Shown here: positions 10,930 to 21,847 of the stretch, one piece after another | How positions within the stretch are numbered: position 1 is the first letter of the stretch | How the letters are laid out: each line of letters opens with the position of its first letter | Assembly: GCA_905220665.1 (NCBI GenBank) | Contig: CAJNAR010000170.1 | Span: 353,757 to 417,756 of the forward strand | DNA length: 64,000 nucleotides | Direction of reading: 5' to 3' | DNA from: Albugo candida | Taxonomy: Eukaryota > Oomycota > Peronosporomycetes > Albuginales > Albuginaceae | The notes under the pieces: generated by a model | What the model was told of the DNA's origin: nothing | What the model saw: the letters and a program-made list of their open reading frames with translations, nothing else | Database searches by the model: none | Position numbers and translations under genes: made by a program

Positions 10930-11949
10930 TTAATCGCTGTCGACTTGTTCTTTGAGAATGTGCCAGGTGGTAACCTGTGAAAAGGAAGAGCACGTGTCAT
11001 CATACTGTGAGTTCCATTGAATAGACGAATTGTCTCGAGCGCATTCCATCCAGATTGCTTCTCCGGAATGAGTCATGCTCGACGCAACAAAGCTTTTCGG
11101 ACACTTGGTAGCTTCTCTGGGCGTCGAAGTCTCCCAGTAGAACGATTCATTCAAAAGCATCGGAATTCCCCTCTCGACTGAGGATGATTGCCGACGTTTT
11201 GGGGAAGGGCACAAAAGACATTCAATCACGTCGTCTCTCATTGCAGCTTGTTCTGCATCGAGAAGCATTACATCAAGCCCTGTCGATTCACAGGTATCAG
11301 ATTCCATATTCACCTGGTGGAATGGATAATGAAACTCAAAAGCCCGAGTATTCAACTGACAAGACGACTCATCTTGCACTCTGTCGTCTTTGAAAGCAGC
11401 AGAGAAGGCCATTTTCTGTGCCGCTCGTTGCTGCTTTTGAAGATATTTTTGTGCGTGCGTTCGGATCTGCACGAGCGTTCGAGTGGAGACGAGCTTTGAG
11501 ATCTTTTTCCAAGACTTTCCATACAATTTGAGACCGTGAAGGAAAAGCTCATGTTCACGCTTACTCCATCGACCGATGTGCGTATTAGCGGTTACATTAT
11601 TGGGTGTGGTTGGAATTGAGCGAGCGCTTTGCTTTGAAACCAGATGGGAAGCGTTCGAGATTGACTCGGAAGGAAACCGATGCGCTTCATCCAGAATGCA
11701 TGTTGATCCCGGTCCGGTTACTTGCTGGCTCGTGTCGAGAACTGAACCGTGCAGTTGGTCTTCCAATTGTGTATCGAGATCGAGATCGATGGGAATGCTG
11801 CATAGATCTGTTGGAAGATAAGAGCTATCAAATGGGTATCCATCAACCTCAGTGAGGAATGGAAGCTTCCAGCTTGGTGGTTGTCGGCTTGTAGCCCATT
11901 GAGCTGTTGCGAATTCACTGTTCAGTATCCGCTTTTGTTCGTCCGTCAT
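10930..11949 (-). CDS. Single-repeat MYB transcription factor, SHAQKYF-like class
   Basis: A 339-residue intronless protein with one MYB/SANT repeat at about residues 127-173: it begins RWSKREHELFLHGLKLYGK, continues with SWKKISKLVSTRTLVQ, and ends IRTHAQKYLQKQ. This ending is a variant of the SHAQKY(F/L) signature of plant and oomycete 1R-MYB factors, which bind DNA as transcription regulators. The regions on either side are low in structure, with acidic and Ser-rich stretches typical of activation regions. The stop codon lies 29 bases from the stop of the convergent CCDC61-like gene, so the 3' UTRs must overlap. Target genes cannot be inferred. Confidence 0.85.
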   Translation of the reverse strand: MTDEQKRILNSEFATAQWATSRQPPSWKLPFLTEVDGYPFDSSYLPTDLCSIPIDLDLDTQLEDQLHGSVLDTSQQVTGPGSTCILDEAHRFPSESISNASHLVSKQSARSIPTTPNNVTANTHIGRWSKREHELFLHGLKLYGKSWKKISKLVSTRTLVQIRTHAQKYLQKQQRAAQKMAFSAAFKDDRVQDESSCQLNTRAFEFHYPFHQVNMESDTCESTGLDVMLLDAEQAAMRDDVIECLLCPSPKRRQSSSVERGIPMLLNESFYWETSTPREATKCPKSFVASSMTHSGEAIWMECARDNSSIQWNSQYDDTCSSFSQVTTWHILKEQVDSD

Positions 11950-12527
11950 GCAGCATTCAATACTGAAGAACAGTGCGTCAAGTAAGGAAGCACCAAGTGC
12001 TTGGCTTTTGTTATGAAATGACAGTGCGGTGCATTTTTGGCAATGACGTCGCTGGAAATAGAAACAGACAAAGATAGAGACAGATGCGATGTATACTTAT
12101 TTTCAGAATTGTACTCGGTATTCCCGTACTTTGTTAAGTACGACCTCATGCAATGAGAATTTATCAAAATATAGCGAACGTCTATTTGAAGCGATGAATC
12201 TGCGCATATATCGTTATAGCTCAATAAATCGTGTCATAATCCCTCCTGTAACAGCAGTAGTTCTGCATCAGTTCCTTTCCCCTCCACGTAGTAGTAAATA
12301 GTGTTTCAATTAATATCAGTACGCCATTGCATAATTCAACGCTTAAGACGCTTTTCAGACACGCTAATTGCACATAGTCGATCGCCTATTTCCCATAGCT
12401 ACATAGAGCGTACGATCGAGAATGAGTGCAAGGCGGCAAGCGATCGTAATGCAACTCAATGTTACAATCTTTTTAATCCAGTAAAATCGACCGTTCCTAT
12501 TTTTATCCAATGTATCAATGGAACGAA
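11950..12527. other. Divergent intergenic region between the MYB and PHD genes
   Basis: A 578-base region with both 5' ends. There are short open frames without coding character on both strands and no recognisable RNA gene or repeat. Confidence 0.5.
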
Positions 12528-13433
12528 ATGAAGATAATGGATCCAGCTAAAAATGCTTCGTCCATCGCGTACACAAAACCGCTCTATCCGCCTCGATTGA
12601 TGGTCGACTTTACAAAGATCGGTGTACGTTCATAAAGCCTTTGCATTCCTCCACTGATCCTTTCTTCCACACAGAGAGAAACATTAGAAAAGTATGCGCA
12701 TATGTACCATTTGGATCTGTCCATTTACGAGTCGTACGGCAAAGAGGAGCTGGCAGCATTAGTAGCGCGTCATTTTGACAGTTCATTGAATGTCGATGAG
12801 GAAGACTCCATTATTTCTTTCATTCAGCGCGTTCGGAATGGCGAGAAATGTAATGGAATTCGATTGAATGAGAAAAAAGAAAAAAAGAGCTCAAGCCGAA
12901 AACGTCAGCGAGAAGACTCGATCACGGAATACCCCTCCAGTTACCCAATTTTGGCAAAAAGTCTGGGTGGAATCGGAAGCGGATTATCGAGTTTGGGCGG
13001 TGTGATCGCCGCCGATGGAGCCTACGGTGAGGAATTCGCGCCAAGGGGCCGCGAAATAAGCGATTCGATCCCTTCTCGTGCATCCTTTCCACACTCAAAT
13101 AAGCAGATTGAATATTCCGGTGGCGTTTTGACCAATCTGTCAAAAAAAGGGGATAAAAAATCCGGTCGAAGTGTTTTATCCGCTGCAGAGGAAGACAACG
13201 ATCTTTATTGCATTTGCAGTCGTCCAAGTTATGGAAATATGATCGCTTGCGATGGAAAGAAGTGTCCGAATCCGTCACAATGGTACCATTTGGAATGTGT
13301 CGGCCTCGGTGATGGACGTCACCCCAACACGTGGTTCTGCCCCGAATGCGATCCAAAAGGGTTTACAGCCATGATGAACAAGAAAAAGAAGAGTAAAGCA
13401 TCACGTTCGAAATCACCCGGCGCTATGAAATAG
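12528..13433 (+). CDS. ING-type PHD finger protein
   Basis: Two exons (12528-12623 and 12675-13433, intron 51 bp) give about 284 residues. The C-terminal PHD finger (about residues 210-263) has the full Cys4-His-Cys3 set: CIC, CDGKKC, WYHLEC and WFCPEC. It includes the SYGNMIACD stretch characteristic of ING-family fingers, where the Tyr, Asp and Trp form the H3K4me3 pocket. A Lys-rich tail follows, as in ING proteins that bind phosphoinositides. The N-terminal region (HLDLSIYESYGKEELAALV and the following helices) does not look like a standard ING dimerisation domain, so it may be a divergent ING or another chromatin reader. Likely role: targeting a histone acetyltransferase or deacetylase complex to active chromatin. 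A second in-frame ATG at 12537 is possible. Confidence 0.78.
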
Positions 13434-13509
13434 GTCGTTTTGCTAGAACTATAGGAAATATGCACAATATATATTCATGGTCACCGTTTTCTCAAATATG
13501 CGAACTCTA

Positions 13510-15861
13510 TCAGAAGGTCCAAAGCTTGACGCAATGATCGGCACCACTTGTGACAAATGACGGCATGTGAGAATTCCACTGAACCTGAAGGACTTTTCCA
13601 GTATGTTGACGGAACGACGCAACAGGAGTCAGTAGAGGTGTCGTCTTAGAAGTGCTGAATAAGCAGACAGTCTCATCGAAAGAGCCGCTAACCAGCCAAT
13701 TTCCATCCAGGCTCCAGGAAATACATCGACATTCGTCTCGGTGGTGTAAAACACTCTGAAGCGCTCGACGTGCCATCCGGAGATCCCACAGACAGATGGA
13801 CCCGTCTTGATGAGCAGAAGCGAGTATCTGGCTTGCTTGAGGGTTGGATGAAAGTGCATATGCAACCGATCGAGTTGAGGCTACAAGTTGAGTGCATTTA
13901 GAAGTTCGAAAGTCCCAATTTCGAATTGTTTTGTCCATTGACGCAGTTAGAAAATGAGTCGATATAGCACTTTGACTGCAAGTACTCTGACGAATGGGAG
14001 ATGGGAATTGCATCGCGACAATCTCTCCAACGTGACCATCAAATCGCTGGTAGCAAGCTTGAGGCTGACACTCGAAATTCCAGCATCGAATGACAAAGTC
14101 TCGAGAAGCTGTACCGCACAAAAGATGTGGCCGGGCAAATGCGAGACAACGCACTTTCCCTTGATGTCCGCTAATTTGTATGTCATCTTGTTTTTGAAGA
14201 TTCACGAGTCGAATGGGAGAATCCACTGACCCTGAAGCGATCCACAAGTCGTTTGCGAAATGATTATACGCTACGGAGTAAATTGGCAAACTGTGATGTC
14301 GGTACTTTTCGAGAATGACGGGAAGTAATGGGAGAACTTTTTTCTCTTCATAATCACCAAAACGAGATAATGGGATTGTTGCGAGGTCAAATATGCGCAG
14401 AGTTCGAGCATTCGTACCGATCATAGCTTCAGCACGCGCTGTACTAATATCCATAGCCCGGACAGCATGAGCTTCTTTAACTTGGGCGACTACGTGAGCT
14501 TGTACAATCTCATCGATACCCAGCCGATCGTACGTCAAAGTGAGCGGCTCTTGATCTCGTATGGGGTTCGTAGCAGTCTCGGCTTTATTTGGCGATTGTG
14601 AGCAGGTATTTGACTCATCATGTTGCGTGTTCCCTTCTATCAATGCGGCATTAAAGTCACACTGTGTAGCGATGTTGTTGTATCCTGAGTAAGAATTTCG
14701 TGGGCTCATCTGTGTTGCGGTTTCGTACGTCGCAATTGTCACGTCGACTGGATGCTCGTCTACCCAGCTCGTTTGCATGCTTTCGTCGCAGGTGTCGATC
14801 ACAGGCTCGAGATCGGTTTGTAAGATCACATCTGATGAGAAATTCTCAGTTTGACAGGTAGCAGTATGCACTTTCACCATCGACGTTTGTATCGCCGCGT
14901 CAACGCTTTCCAAACTCCATGGCACCGTCTGAATTGACGTATCAGCTGTTCCAACCATCGGTACGTCGTCGATGTTCTCATTCATTGTGTCCACGTCGTC
15001 CCATCGGCTATCAAATTGTATCGACATGACGAGTGGATGATGCTTTAAGGGTTTTGCGAAAGAATTCCAAGCCTGTGAATGTGTCAGTGACGTAGAGGTC
15101 GAATGTGGCTGACGAGGATCCAACACGTTCGTGTAAGGTGGTTCCTGTGTGGCCTTCATCGCCAATGATAAGGAATTTATAGGAGCAATTCGAAGCGATT
15201 TCGAGGCTGCGACGCGTGATGCTTTGTCATTGCTTCCACGATGCTCAAGCGCTTCATCCACTAAACAGGCTAATTCAAGCTTCGACATCATTTTATAGAC
15301 ATACTCAGCATCAGAAGGAGTGATTTCAGGTCGGAACAGCGCCACTAAACGTTCATAGCAGCTAAGTCGTCTTTTATAAGGCGAGTACGCCGAGGAGTAA
15401 CGAGCATTTGCATATGAATTCTGTGTCGAGTATTCATCTATTGGACCAGCGCATTCCACGTATTGCAGTGGCCCTTCATCGTTAAGTCCTTCCCGAGCGC
15501 GAAGCACGTCGAAGCTTTTCCTCTCACACATCGGTTGGTCCTCTTCAAAATCCTTTGTTGCATTCAGTGCGTGGATGTATTCCATGCGCTTTTCATTGTC
15601 CACCATTCTGCTTGCAAATTCGATTTCTTGTCCTGATAGACTTCCTCTCAGACACTGTACGAATTCCAAAGCGACGTCGTATTTTCCAGCCAAGACAGAG
15701 TCCCGAAGCATGGTCATCTCATGGGAGACTCCACACATCCAGAAGGGATCAACGCCCGATTCTTCCATCAATACAGAAGCAGATCTAGAAAATCCATACG
15801 CACGCAGGAAATTAATAATGTAGAATAGAATTTCATCAGTATCAAAATTATAAATGCACAT
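13510..15861 (-). CDS. WDR47-like LisH/CTLH and WD40 protein
   Basis: A 783-residue intronless protein. The N-terminus has a LisH motif (about residues 12-40, FYIINFLRAYGFSRSASVL) followed by a CTLH-like helical block (about 45-100). A long Ser/Thr-rich middle is followed by a WD40 propeller from about residue 480 to the end, with repeats ending in IRCWNF, IRNWDF, ICLWDL, VCLFST and VKLWTF. The order LisH-CTLH-linker-C-terminal WD40, the opening AHAVRAMDIS...RTLRIFDL, and the closing QHTGKVLQVQWNSH...VKLWTF resemble WDR47/nemitin, a microtubule-associated protein. A TOPLESS/LIS1-type scaffold is the alternative. The stop is 76 bases from the stop of the convergent PHD gene. Confidence 0.72.
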   Translation of the reverse strand: MCIYNFDTDEILFYIINFLRAYGFSRSASVLMEESGVDPFWMCGVSHEMTMLRDSVLAGKYDVALEFVQCLRGSLSGQEIEFASRMVDNEKRMEYIHALNATKDFEEDQPMCERKSFDVLRAREGLNDEGPLQYVECAGPIDEYSTQNSYANARYSSAYSPYKRRLSCYERLVALFRPEITPSDAEYVYKMMSKLELACLVDEALEHRGSNDKASRVAASKSLRIAPINSLSLAMKATQEPPYTNVLDPRQPHSTSTSLTHSQAWNSFAKPLKHHPLVMSIQFDSRWDDVDTMNENIDDVPMVGTADTSIQTVPWSLESVDAAIQTSMVKVHTATCQTENFSSDVILQTDLEPVIDTCDESMQTSWVDEHPVDVTIATYETATQMSPRNSYSGYNNIATQCDFNAALIEGNTQHDESNTCSQSPNKAETATNPIRDQEPLTLTYDRLGIDEIVQAHVVAQVKEAHAVRAMDISTARAEAMIGTNARTLRIFDLATIPLSRFGDYEEKKVLPLLPVILEKYRHHSLPIYSVAYNHFANDLWIASGSVDSPIRLVNLQKQDDIQISGHQGKVRCLAFARPHLLCGTASRDFVIRCWNFECQPQACYQRFDGHVGEIVAMQFPSPIRQSTCSQSAISTHFLTASMDKTIRNWDFRTSKCTQLVASTRSVAYALSSNPQASQILASAHQDGSICLWDLRMARRALQSVLHHRDECRCISWSLDGNWLVSGSFDETVCLFSTSKTTPLLTPVASFRQHTGKVLQVQWNSHMPSFVTSGADHCVKLWTF

Positions 15862-15931
15862 GAGTTGGGTCTCATCGAGAATAAAATTCGATTAAAATAG
15901 CTTTTTTTATGGCAATATACCACACACTCTA

Positions 15932-17152
15932 TCAACATTCGTATACTTTGATGGTTGCCGTAACAACACTCCTGCAAATTGGACACTCGGGATGGTTCGA
16001 CGTAAGCATTATATCCAAGCATTCCATACAAGCTGCAATGTGTCCACAAGGGATACAAGCGGCAGTCTTTTTGGCGGCCATACAAATCACACACTCCTTC
16101 ATAGAGCGGCTAGAAGTCGGACTCGAACGATAAAAAGTCGGTTTCGATACTTCATCGAATTTCTCATCGCATTCCAATGCAGGGGCTGATGGTTGTGCCG
16201 AGGCCTCACACCACTCTTGGTCCCACAAACGCATCCACAAATCGCGCTCCTCTGATGACGTAGCTGCGAAAATCAATTCAAGGCGGGAAAGCGGACGATA
16301 CTTGTGCCTTGAAAACTCGCTGTTGATGGGTTGTATCTCTACAGGATATATCGATTGAAACATATACTGCTTATCCATAAAAGTAGTTGCCATTGTATTC
16401 ATAAAAACAGCTCCTCGCGAAAGACTTCCGTTTTCGTCGAAAATGCGTTCAGGGACAGTGATCGATGAGTAACAATACGTGACAGAACGAAGACCGCGAC
16501 GTATTATCGAGTTGGCAATAGGAGACGAATCCTTTGGAGACCGGTAGAATGCCATTTCAAACTCGTGGTCGGATGTATCGCAAGCTATTGCCACACACCA
16601 TCGTTTTCGCCATATTGAATGCAGTTTTCTCGATTTGACATACATCCAGCCCGAATGTAAGCAAAGCTTCACAGTCAAATACTGAGCGACAGCCTCACGT
16701 CGATGAAGTCGAGCAATGTCGATTGGTAAATGTCCATCCCGATTGAGTGCAAACAAATTTCCATTGGCTTTACAGAGCAACTCGATGCACGCAATACTGT
16801 CGGCGTCAGCTGCATAATGCATTGCTGTATTTCCTTGAAAGAAGCCATCCACAAGATTTACATCCGCGCCAAACTCGATCAATACTCGCACGGCCTCTGA
16901 ATCTCCCAATTTACAGGCATGCATAAGCAAGGTCATTTTTCTCCGGCCATGATGACGGTTTAAAAGCTGTGGGACGGATGCAAACATCGCTCGTACGGAA
17001 CAAAATAAGTCCATGATAGGGATACAATTGGAGCCGGATTCAACCATTTTCCCACTGCGGTATGCGTGCAAGTGCTCACGTAATTTCTCAGTCTGACATT
17101 GTTTGACGCTCTTCCATAAAGATCTTTCCAGACGTGACAAGTTAGTGAACAT
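15932..17152 (-). CDS. Ankyrin-PH-RING protein, putative E3 ubiquitin ligase
   Basis: About 406 residues from the first ATG (17152). Ankyrin repeats occupy about residues 55-160 (TLLMHACKLGDSEAVRVLIEFGADVN, continued by GNTAMHYAADADS and GHLPIDIARLHRREAV). A PH-like segment follows (GWMYVKSRKLHSIWRKRW to ERDLWMRLWDQEW, about 165-325). The C-terminus is a C3HC4 RING finger (about 355-395) with CVIC, CGH, CMEC and CPIC, of the class found in MIB, XIAP and related ligases. Such an order suggests a membrane-recruited ubiquitin ligase whose ankyrin repeats bind substrate; this function is inferred. Open sequence continues upstream of 17152 without an ATG, so a further 5' exon is possible. Confidence 0.8.
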   Translation of the reverse strand: MFTNLSRLERSLWKSVKQCQTEKLREHLHAYRSGKMVESGSNCIPIMDLFCSVRAMFASVPQLLNRHHGRRKMTLLMHACKLGDSEAVRVLIEFGADVNLVDGFFQGNTAMHYAADADSIACIELLCKANGNLFALNRDGHLPIDIARLHRREAVAQYLTVKLCLHSGWMYVKSRKLHSIWRKRWCVAIACDTSDHEFEMAFYRSPKDSSPIANSIIRRGLRSVTYCYSSITVPERIFDENGSLSRGAVFMNTMATTFMDKQYMFQSIYPVEIQPINSEFSRHKYRPLSRLELIFAATSSEERDLWMRLWDQEWCEASAQPSAPALECDEKFDEVSKPTFYRSSPTSSRSMKECVICMAAKKTAACIPCGHIAACMECLDIMLTSNHPECPICRSVVTATIKVYEC

Positions 17153-17337
17153 CGCTAAGAGAATTGGATTGTGAGTGTACGATGGTAATGGCAACAGGAA
17201 CAGTTCATTTGGAGATGGATTGATGCGATATGACCTGACACTTTTTGACAGGGGCGTTTAGGCAGTCCATCGCTTTGTAGTCAATGATCCTCTTCAACCC
17301 AAAGCTTGGACTTTGAGATAGAGCTTGGTACCATCTC

Positions 17338-19161
17338 TCAAGTTTTGGTATCTGAACTCCAATCAGTTGCGAATTGCAATCGTGGTAGGGCTTTCATGCA
17401 GGAGGTATCTAATCCACTTACATCTCCACGTTTCTGAATAAAAGAAGTCACAATCGCGTCACGACAAGGGGCTTCTTCCACTGAACATATGCTCTCTCCA
17501 CAACAATGTGCTCCATAATCGAATTCAATAAGTGCACGTCCACGACCACCTCTCAATTTCTTTTCGTAGAGATACTTAGCAAAATAAAACGGAGTTTGGA
17601 AGTCTAATTGGCCACCCAATAGTAGTGCGCTGGTCGTATCGGGTAGAATGATATCCTTGTGGAAATAAACGTCGAGTGGATAGGAGAATGACGGAGGAGG
17701 CTTAAATGTTGTAAAGTTCTTCAGCTGATCTCTGATTCGAGGATCTTCACAAACTTTGTCTTGCGCGCCGGTAAAGATACAAAAGTTGATCAGATCATAT
17801 TCGAATGGAGCGGAGAACGGTCCATCCCGATACGATTGAAGAAGTTCCTGATACGATGGAGACGGACGGTCCCATCTTTCGGAAGTCACAATGACACTAT
17901 ACAGCAGTGTATTATCGTCTCGTATTTGATCAACAGTTGAATTCTCATTTGGTGAACGCCAAAGGTTCAGGTAGTGCTGGAATTCGTTCAACTCGTTGAC
18001 GTCACAGTCTGTTTGCAGCAGGTACTTTAGGACCAGTGGAATATGCTTCCGATACGATGGATGAGCGACCTTATCGAACACGAATTGTCGTATGGATTCT
18101 GAGGCTTTTTCGTTGTTGTAATATTGCATCAGCTTCGTCAAACAAGAACTTCGGAAGCCAGCATCCTTGTCCACATAATGATACATGCGTAGCAATTCTT
18201 GTACAGCTGTTTTTGTAGAGCCAATCTTCAATGGACATGTACTGTCTTCTACACAATCTTGTAAAAATCGACGTGTGGGTTCTTGAATGGCGCTGTTCCA
18301 ATTCGAATCGGCGCTGTTGATGGGATCGTAGCGATCGGTCGGTACATCGATTCCCTCTAAAATATATCCGGTCACGTACTTGGGTTCAAGTTGAATTAGA
18401 CGCTGTATCAGAAATGTACCGTAGCTGTAGCCGTACACAAACACATTGACATGAAACGGAGCATCAAGTTCTACAGTGTGTTCTAAAATGACTTTAAGAT
18501 CCATCGCCGCGTTCGTCACACTGAATATCTCCGCATGATGCTGATACTGGTAGTTTAGATCTTTGAGACAGTCGCCCATGTCTTCAAATAATATACTGTT
18601 TCCGCCAGAACTACCTTTCTGCAGCGCTTGTGCGGCCCTACATGTTAGATAATGGCTTTTTCCAGTTCCTCGATGGTCCAATGTGTAAACAGTGACGAAT
18701 TTCTTCAGCATTTGAGACATACTGACCATTCTTCTTTCTACTATGATTGAACAAAAGTTGGTCTCAACACGTAATTAGACAGTTCTGGGTGGATTACATG
18801 TTGCAGAAGATAGCCCGGGTCCCCCTTGCACGAGCCATAATAAAGTGCTCGTATTTGAACTGTTTCTCTTCGCACGAATACGTTTGACAAATATCTCGAT
18901 ACTTTGCTTTTCCACCGTGCCACCATGGCCACACAATCCTTCGTGACATAACGGCACAGCTACTTTTGCGCACTCAAAGTGAGTCGATACGCTTTGTGCA
19001 TGTGCTCTTCCATTGGATGTGCTACTGGTACGTTCACATGGATACCATTCATTCATTCTCAATGCGCGTGGAGACACGCAGAAAACGCTACAGACGAGAG
19101 CATTCAACAGCGTTCGAAAAGCCATCATTCGTGCGCTCGGATCTTTCACGGTCAGCCGCAT
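17338..19161 (-). CDS. Secreted alpha/beta hydrolase, serine peptidase family S33
   Basis: Two exons (19161-18798 and 18740-17338, intron 57 bp) give about 588 residues. The N-terminus has a hydrophobic signal-like segment (MMAFRTLLNALVCSVFCV), best started at Met12 or Met13 (near 19128), then WYPC and FECAKVAVPLCHE, as in oomycete secreted S33 peptidases. The oxyanion-hole motif GGPG lies at about 113-116, followed across the intron by DHRGTGKS. The nucleophile elbow is GYSYGT (Ser about 227). The remaining triad is likely the Asp in GGQLDFQTP and the His in DYGAHCC near the C-terminus (TAP-like C-terminal domain). These enzymes resemble tripeptidyl and prolyl aminopeptidases and would act outside the cell. 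Many paired cysteines agree with secretion. Confidence 0.85.
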
Positions 19162-19203
19162 TTAGCTTAAGTACACACCTAGCCCATAGGTACGCTTTTC
19201 ATC
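19162..19203. promoter_or_regulatory. 42-bp divergent promoter space (S33 peptidase and HAUS3)
   Basis: The upstream-most ATG of the peptidase and the ATG of the HAUS3-like gene are only 42 bases apart (75 if the peptidase starts at Met12). Both core promoters must overlap each other or the coding regions. Confidence 0.4.
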
Positions 19204-21251
19204 ATGGGTAAATGCTTCGGAGATGGACTCGCGGCTCTCTTTGATGAAATGGGGTACACAGACGATATTGAATGCACCAGTATAAGCGGTGAAGACTTGG
19301 ATATACTGTATGGGCTTCCATCGATACGAATTCAAGCTTTTTTGGACTGGTTTCAGTCCTGTCTATCTCCATCCCATTCCTTGCGGCGTGCGTTGAGTGC
19401 GGCTGATTACAAATTTTATAAAAGGCAAATGAAAGAGCATGGAGAGACATGGATAATTGATGGAGAGGAATTGATGCGCGAGGAAATGATTTGTGCTCAT
19501 GAGGACCGTGAGGATCAAGGTTTAGCGCTTGAAGCATTCAATTCGAAGAATAACATGTTAGAAAAACAGATATCGGCATTGGAGACCAAGATAAGTACCG
19601 TGCTAGCTCGGAATACAAGACTAGAGCGCTGTGTTGAGAATGAAAGCAACTTAATCGCAAATTTACAGTCGCATCACGAAAACATAACGCAGCAGTCTCT
19701 CTCAGTTACGTCAACAGATGGAAGTCTCCAAGCCCAACAACTTTGTGGCATTATCGAGGATCAAATTGAGCAATATGTAACCATGCTGCGCCCCTCACCA
19801 CCTTCTGAGGATCACAAATCATATGAATCACCCATCAACCCTCAAGAACAGCCACAATCGATAAATAAAGCTTCCATACAAACTGAATATATCCCTTCGC
19901 TCATCCATCAACTTCCTTTGCAGAAACTCCTGTCTCTAGAAGCTATCAAAATGGAAAGCCTAATGAGACAGCTTCGATCTATGCAGGTAACATCGCGAAA
20001 TGCCTCCGATCAAACTCAACAAACATCGCCGATGGACACTGAAAAGTTTCCGAAATGGCTTCTGGAAGTAGATCCGGCAGAGTTGTTCGAACAAGAACAT
20101 CATGTGGCAGTATACAACCAGTGAGCGACACTCTTTCTCTTTTACTATCAATCTCGCTGAAATTGGGCATGTTAGATGTAGCATCGAGTTGGCTCGACTA
20201 GAAACCGCTATGGCAGTCAGCAAAGAAGACCAATTTCGAGCGCAGATCGAGTTACTTACGAATAAAGCGTACCTAGAGGAACTAAGCACACACTCTTATC
20301 GCAAAATGCAACTGAAGCTGTTGGATCCTCAGAAAGTCAAGTAAGAAAGGTCGATTTCTATCGAGTTGGTCAGCTTATATTTGCATCTGTAGCCATCGAA
20401 TTCAGAGCGCAGAAGCTCACGTACAAGATGCTCGAGACAAAATAGCCCAACTCATCACAGAATTGATCCCAAAGCGCTGTAGAGAAGTCTCCACACTCAA
20501 ATGCTCTTCTGTTGTTTTGGAAACGTACCGACATCGCATGCACCGACAACAAAACCGTCTCCAAGAATTTGATTCTATCTTATCCTCTTACGAAAAGCAA
20601 CACGATCGACTCGACTTGCTTCAATGTGTGCTCACAGCCGAAAACAACGATTTACAAGCATTCCATACGTCTTTAAAGGAGATTTTCGTCGAGTTGGATC
20701 ATTGCTGTCAATGCATTCAGGATCGACTTACGGTCGCTTCAATTACACAGACACCAGACGAGCAGATGCCCAGCAATTCTGAGCATGCCCCATTCCTACA
20801 GAATTTTCGACAGGTCCTTGAAGGTAATGTGTATGGCTTCGAAGAAAACTCATCTCAGCAAATCGAACGAAGCAAATCATTCATGGTGGAAGAGCTCTTC
20901 CGTTTGAGTAAAATACAACAGACGAATGCAACGAGTCTGGCTCAGAGTTGGACACGCACGCTCGACGAATGGCAGCGCCTCACAACCATAAAACAAGATA
21001 TCTATCAAATGTTGCGCACGGAAATGTATGGCGATTCTCATTCCTGGACTCCACAATTGCTAGCACATCATACTCACAATGCATTACAACGCGCTACGGA
21101 GGCAATCGAAGTTTTGGAGAAAACATTTTCCAATGTCACCCGACACTATGAATCTGAAAAACGTAAAAAAGAGTTTCGGAACGGGGAAGATCACGACAAA
21201 TTGATAAAGCTTCAGGGCCAACTAGAGCTCCTTGACTCCAGAAAGGAATGA
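19204..21251 (+). CDS. HAUS3: HAUS augmin-like complex subunit 3 homologue
   Basis: Three exons (19204-20120, 20176-20340, 20393-21251; introns 55 and 52 bp) give about 646 residues, close to animal HAUS3 (about 600). The N-terminal head resembles HAUS3: a short helix, GEDLDILYGLPS, FLDWFQSCL, then a segment ending WIIDGEELMREE, the counterpart of the human FLKWF...GKPILEGAALDEAL pattern. The remainder is mostly coiled coil with Gln/Glu-rich heptads. Augmin recruits gamma-tubulin to existing spindle microtubules to branch new ones. The start is the first ATG of the open frame. The assignment rests on the head region; coiled coils alone would not identify it. Confidence 0.75.
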
Positions 21252-21847
21252 GTGTAGTACATCCACACTACATCCACTCAGTTGTGCCATTGCATTATTG
21301 CTTCAATATATGGGCATCACCGGTATTGCCGTCAACACTGTTCCTATCCGAACGTGAGGACGGCTATCCCACATCTGCTGCACCAGTGACGACATCTATC
21401 CCACTTACAACATCCCCACTCTCCGTTACGGTGTAAAGTACTATCTCATTGGGTTCCTTTCAAACGACAAAGCGCACTACCAAAGTTTTTGGTTCCATAG
21501 CCGACATTTACGTGTTATGTATCTTCTTTGAGCTTTCATCGAGACCTTAATTTCATTCACAAATACAAATGCTCACCGCCATGACGTCTCGCTTCTCAAC
21601 ATACCAAAAACAAGCTAAGCTCAGTACTGCAAATCCCTATAAAATGAGAAATAATGACCTGCTTTTTCTTATACAGCGGATCCTTTGACACCCGACGATG
21701 CAACGAAAGCGATACACAAGATAACAAGTGCGGTAAGCAACGCAGCGTAGTGACATCGACAGAACATTATGACACGCCTCAATTAATAAGACAACGTCAC
21801 GCATAACAAAACAACACTCGCTCCTAAACCAGCGGCTCGCACGTCCA
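21252..21847. other. Intergenic region between convergent HAUS3 and fimbrin genes
   Basis: 596 bases holding two 3' ends. I see no supported gene; open frames here are short and lack coding character. Confidence 0.5.
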
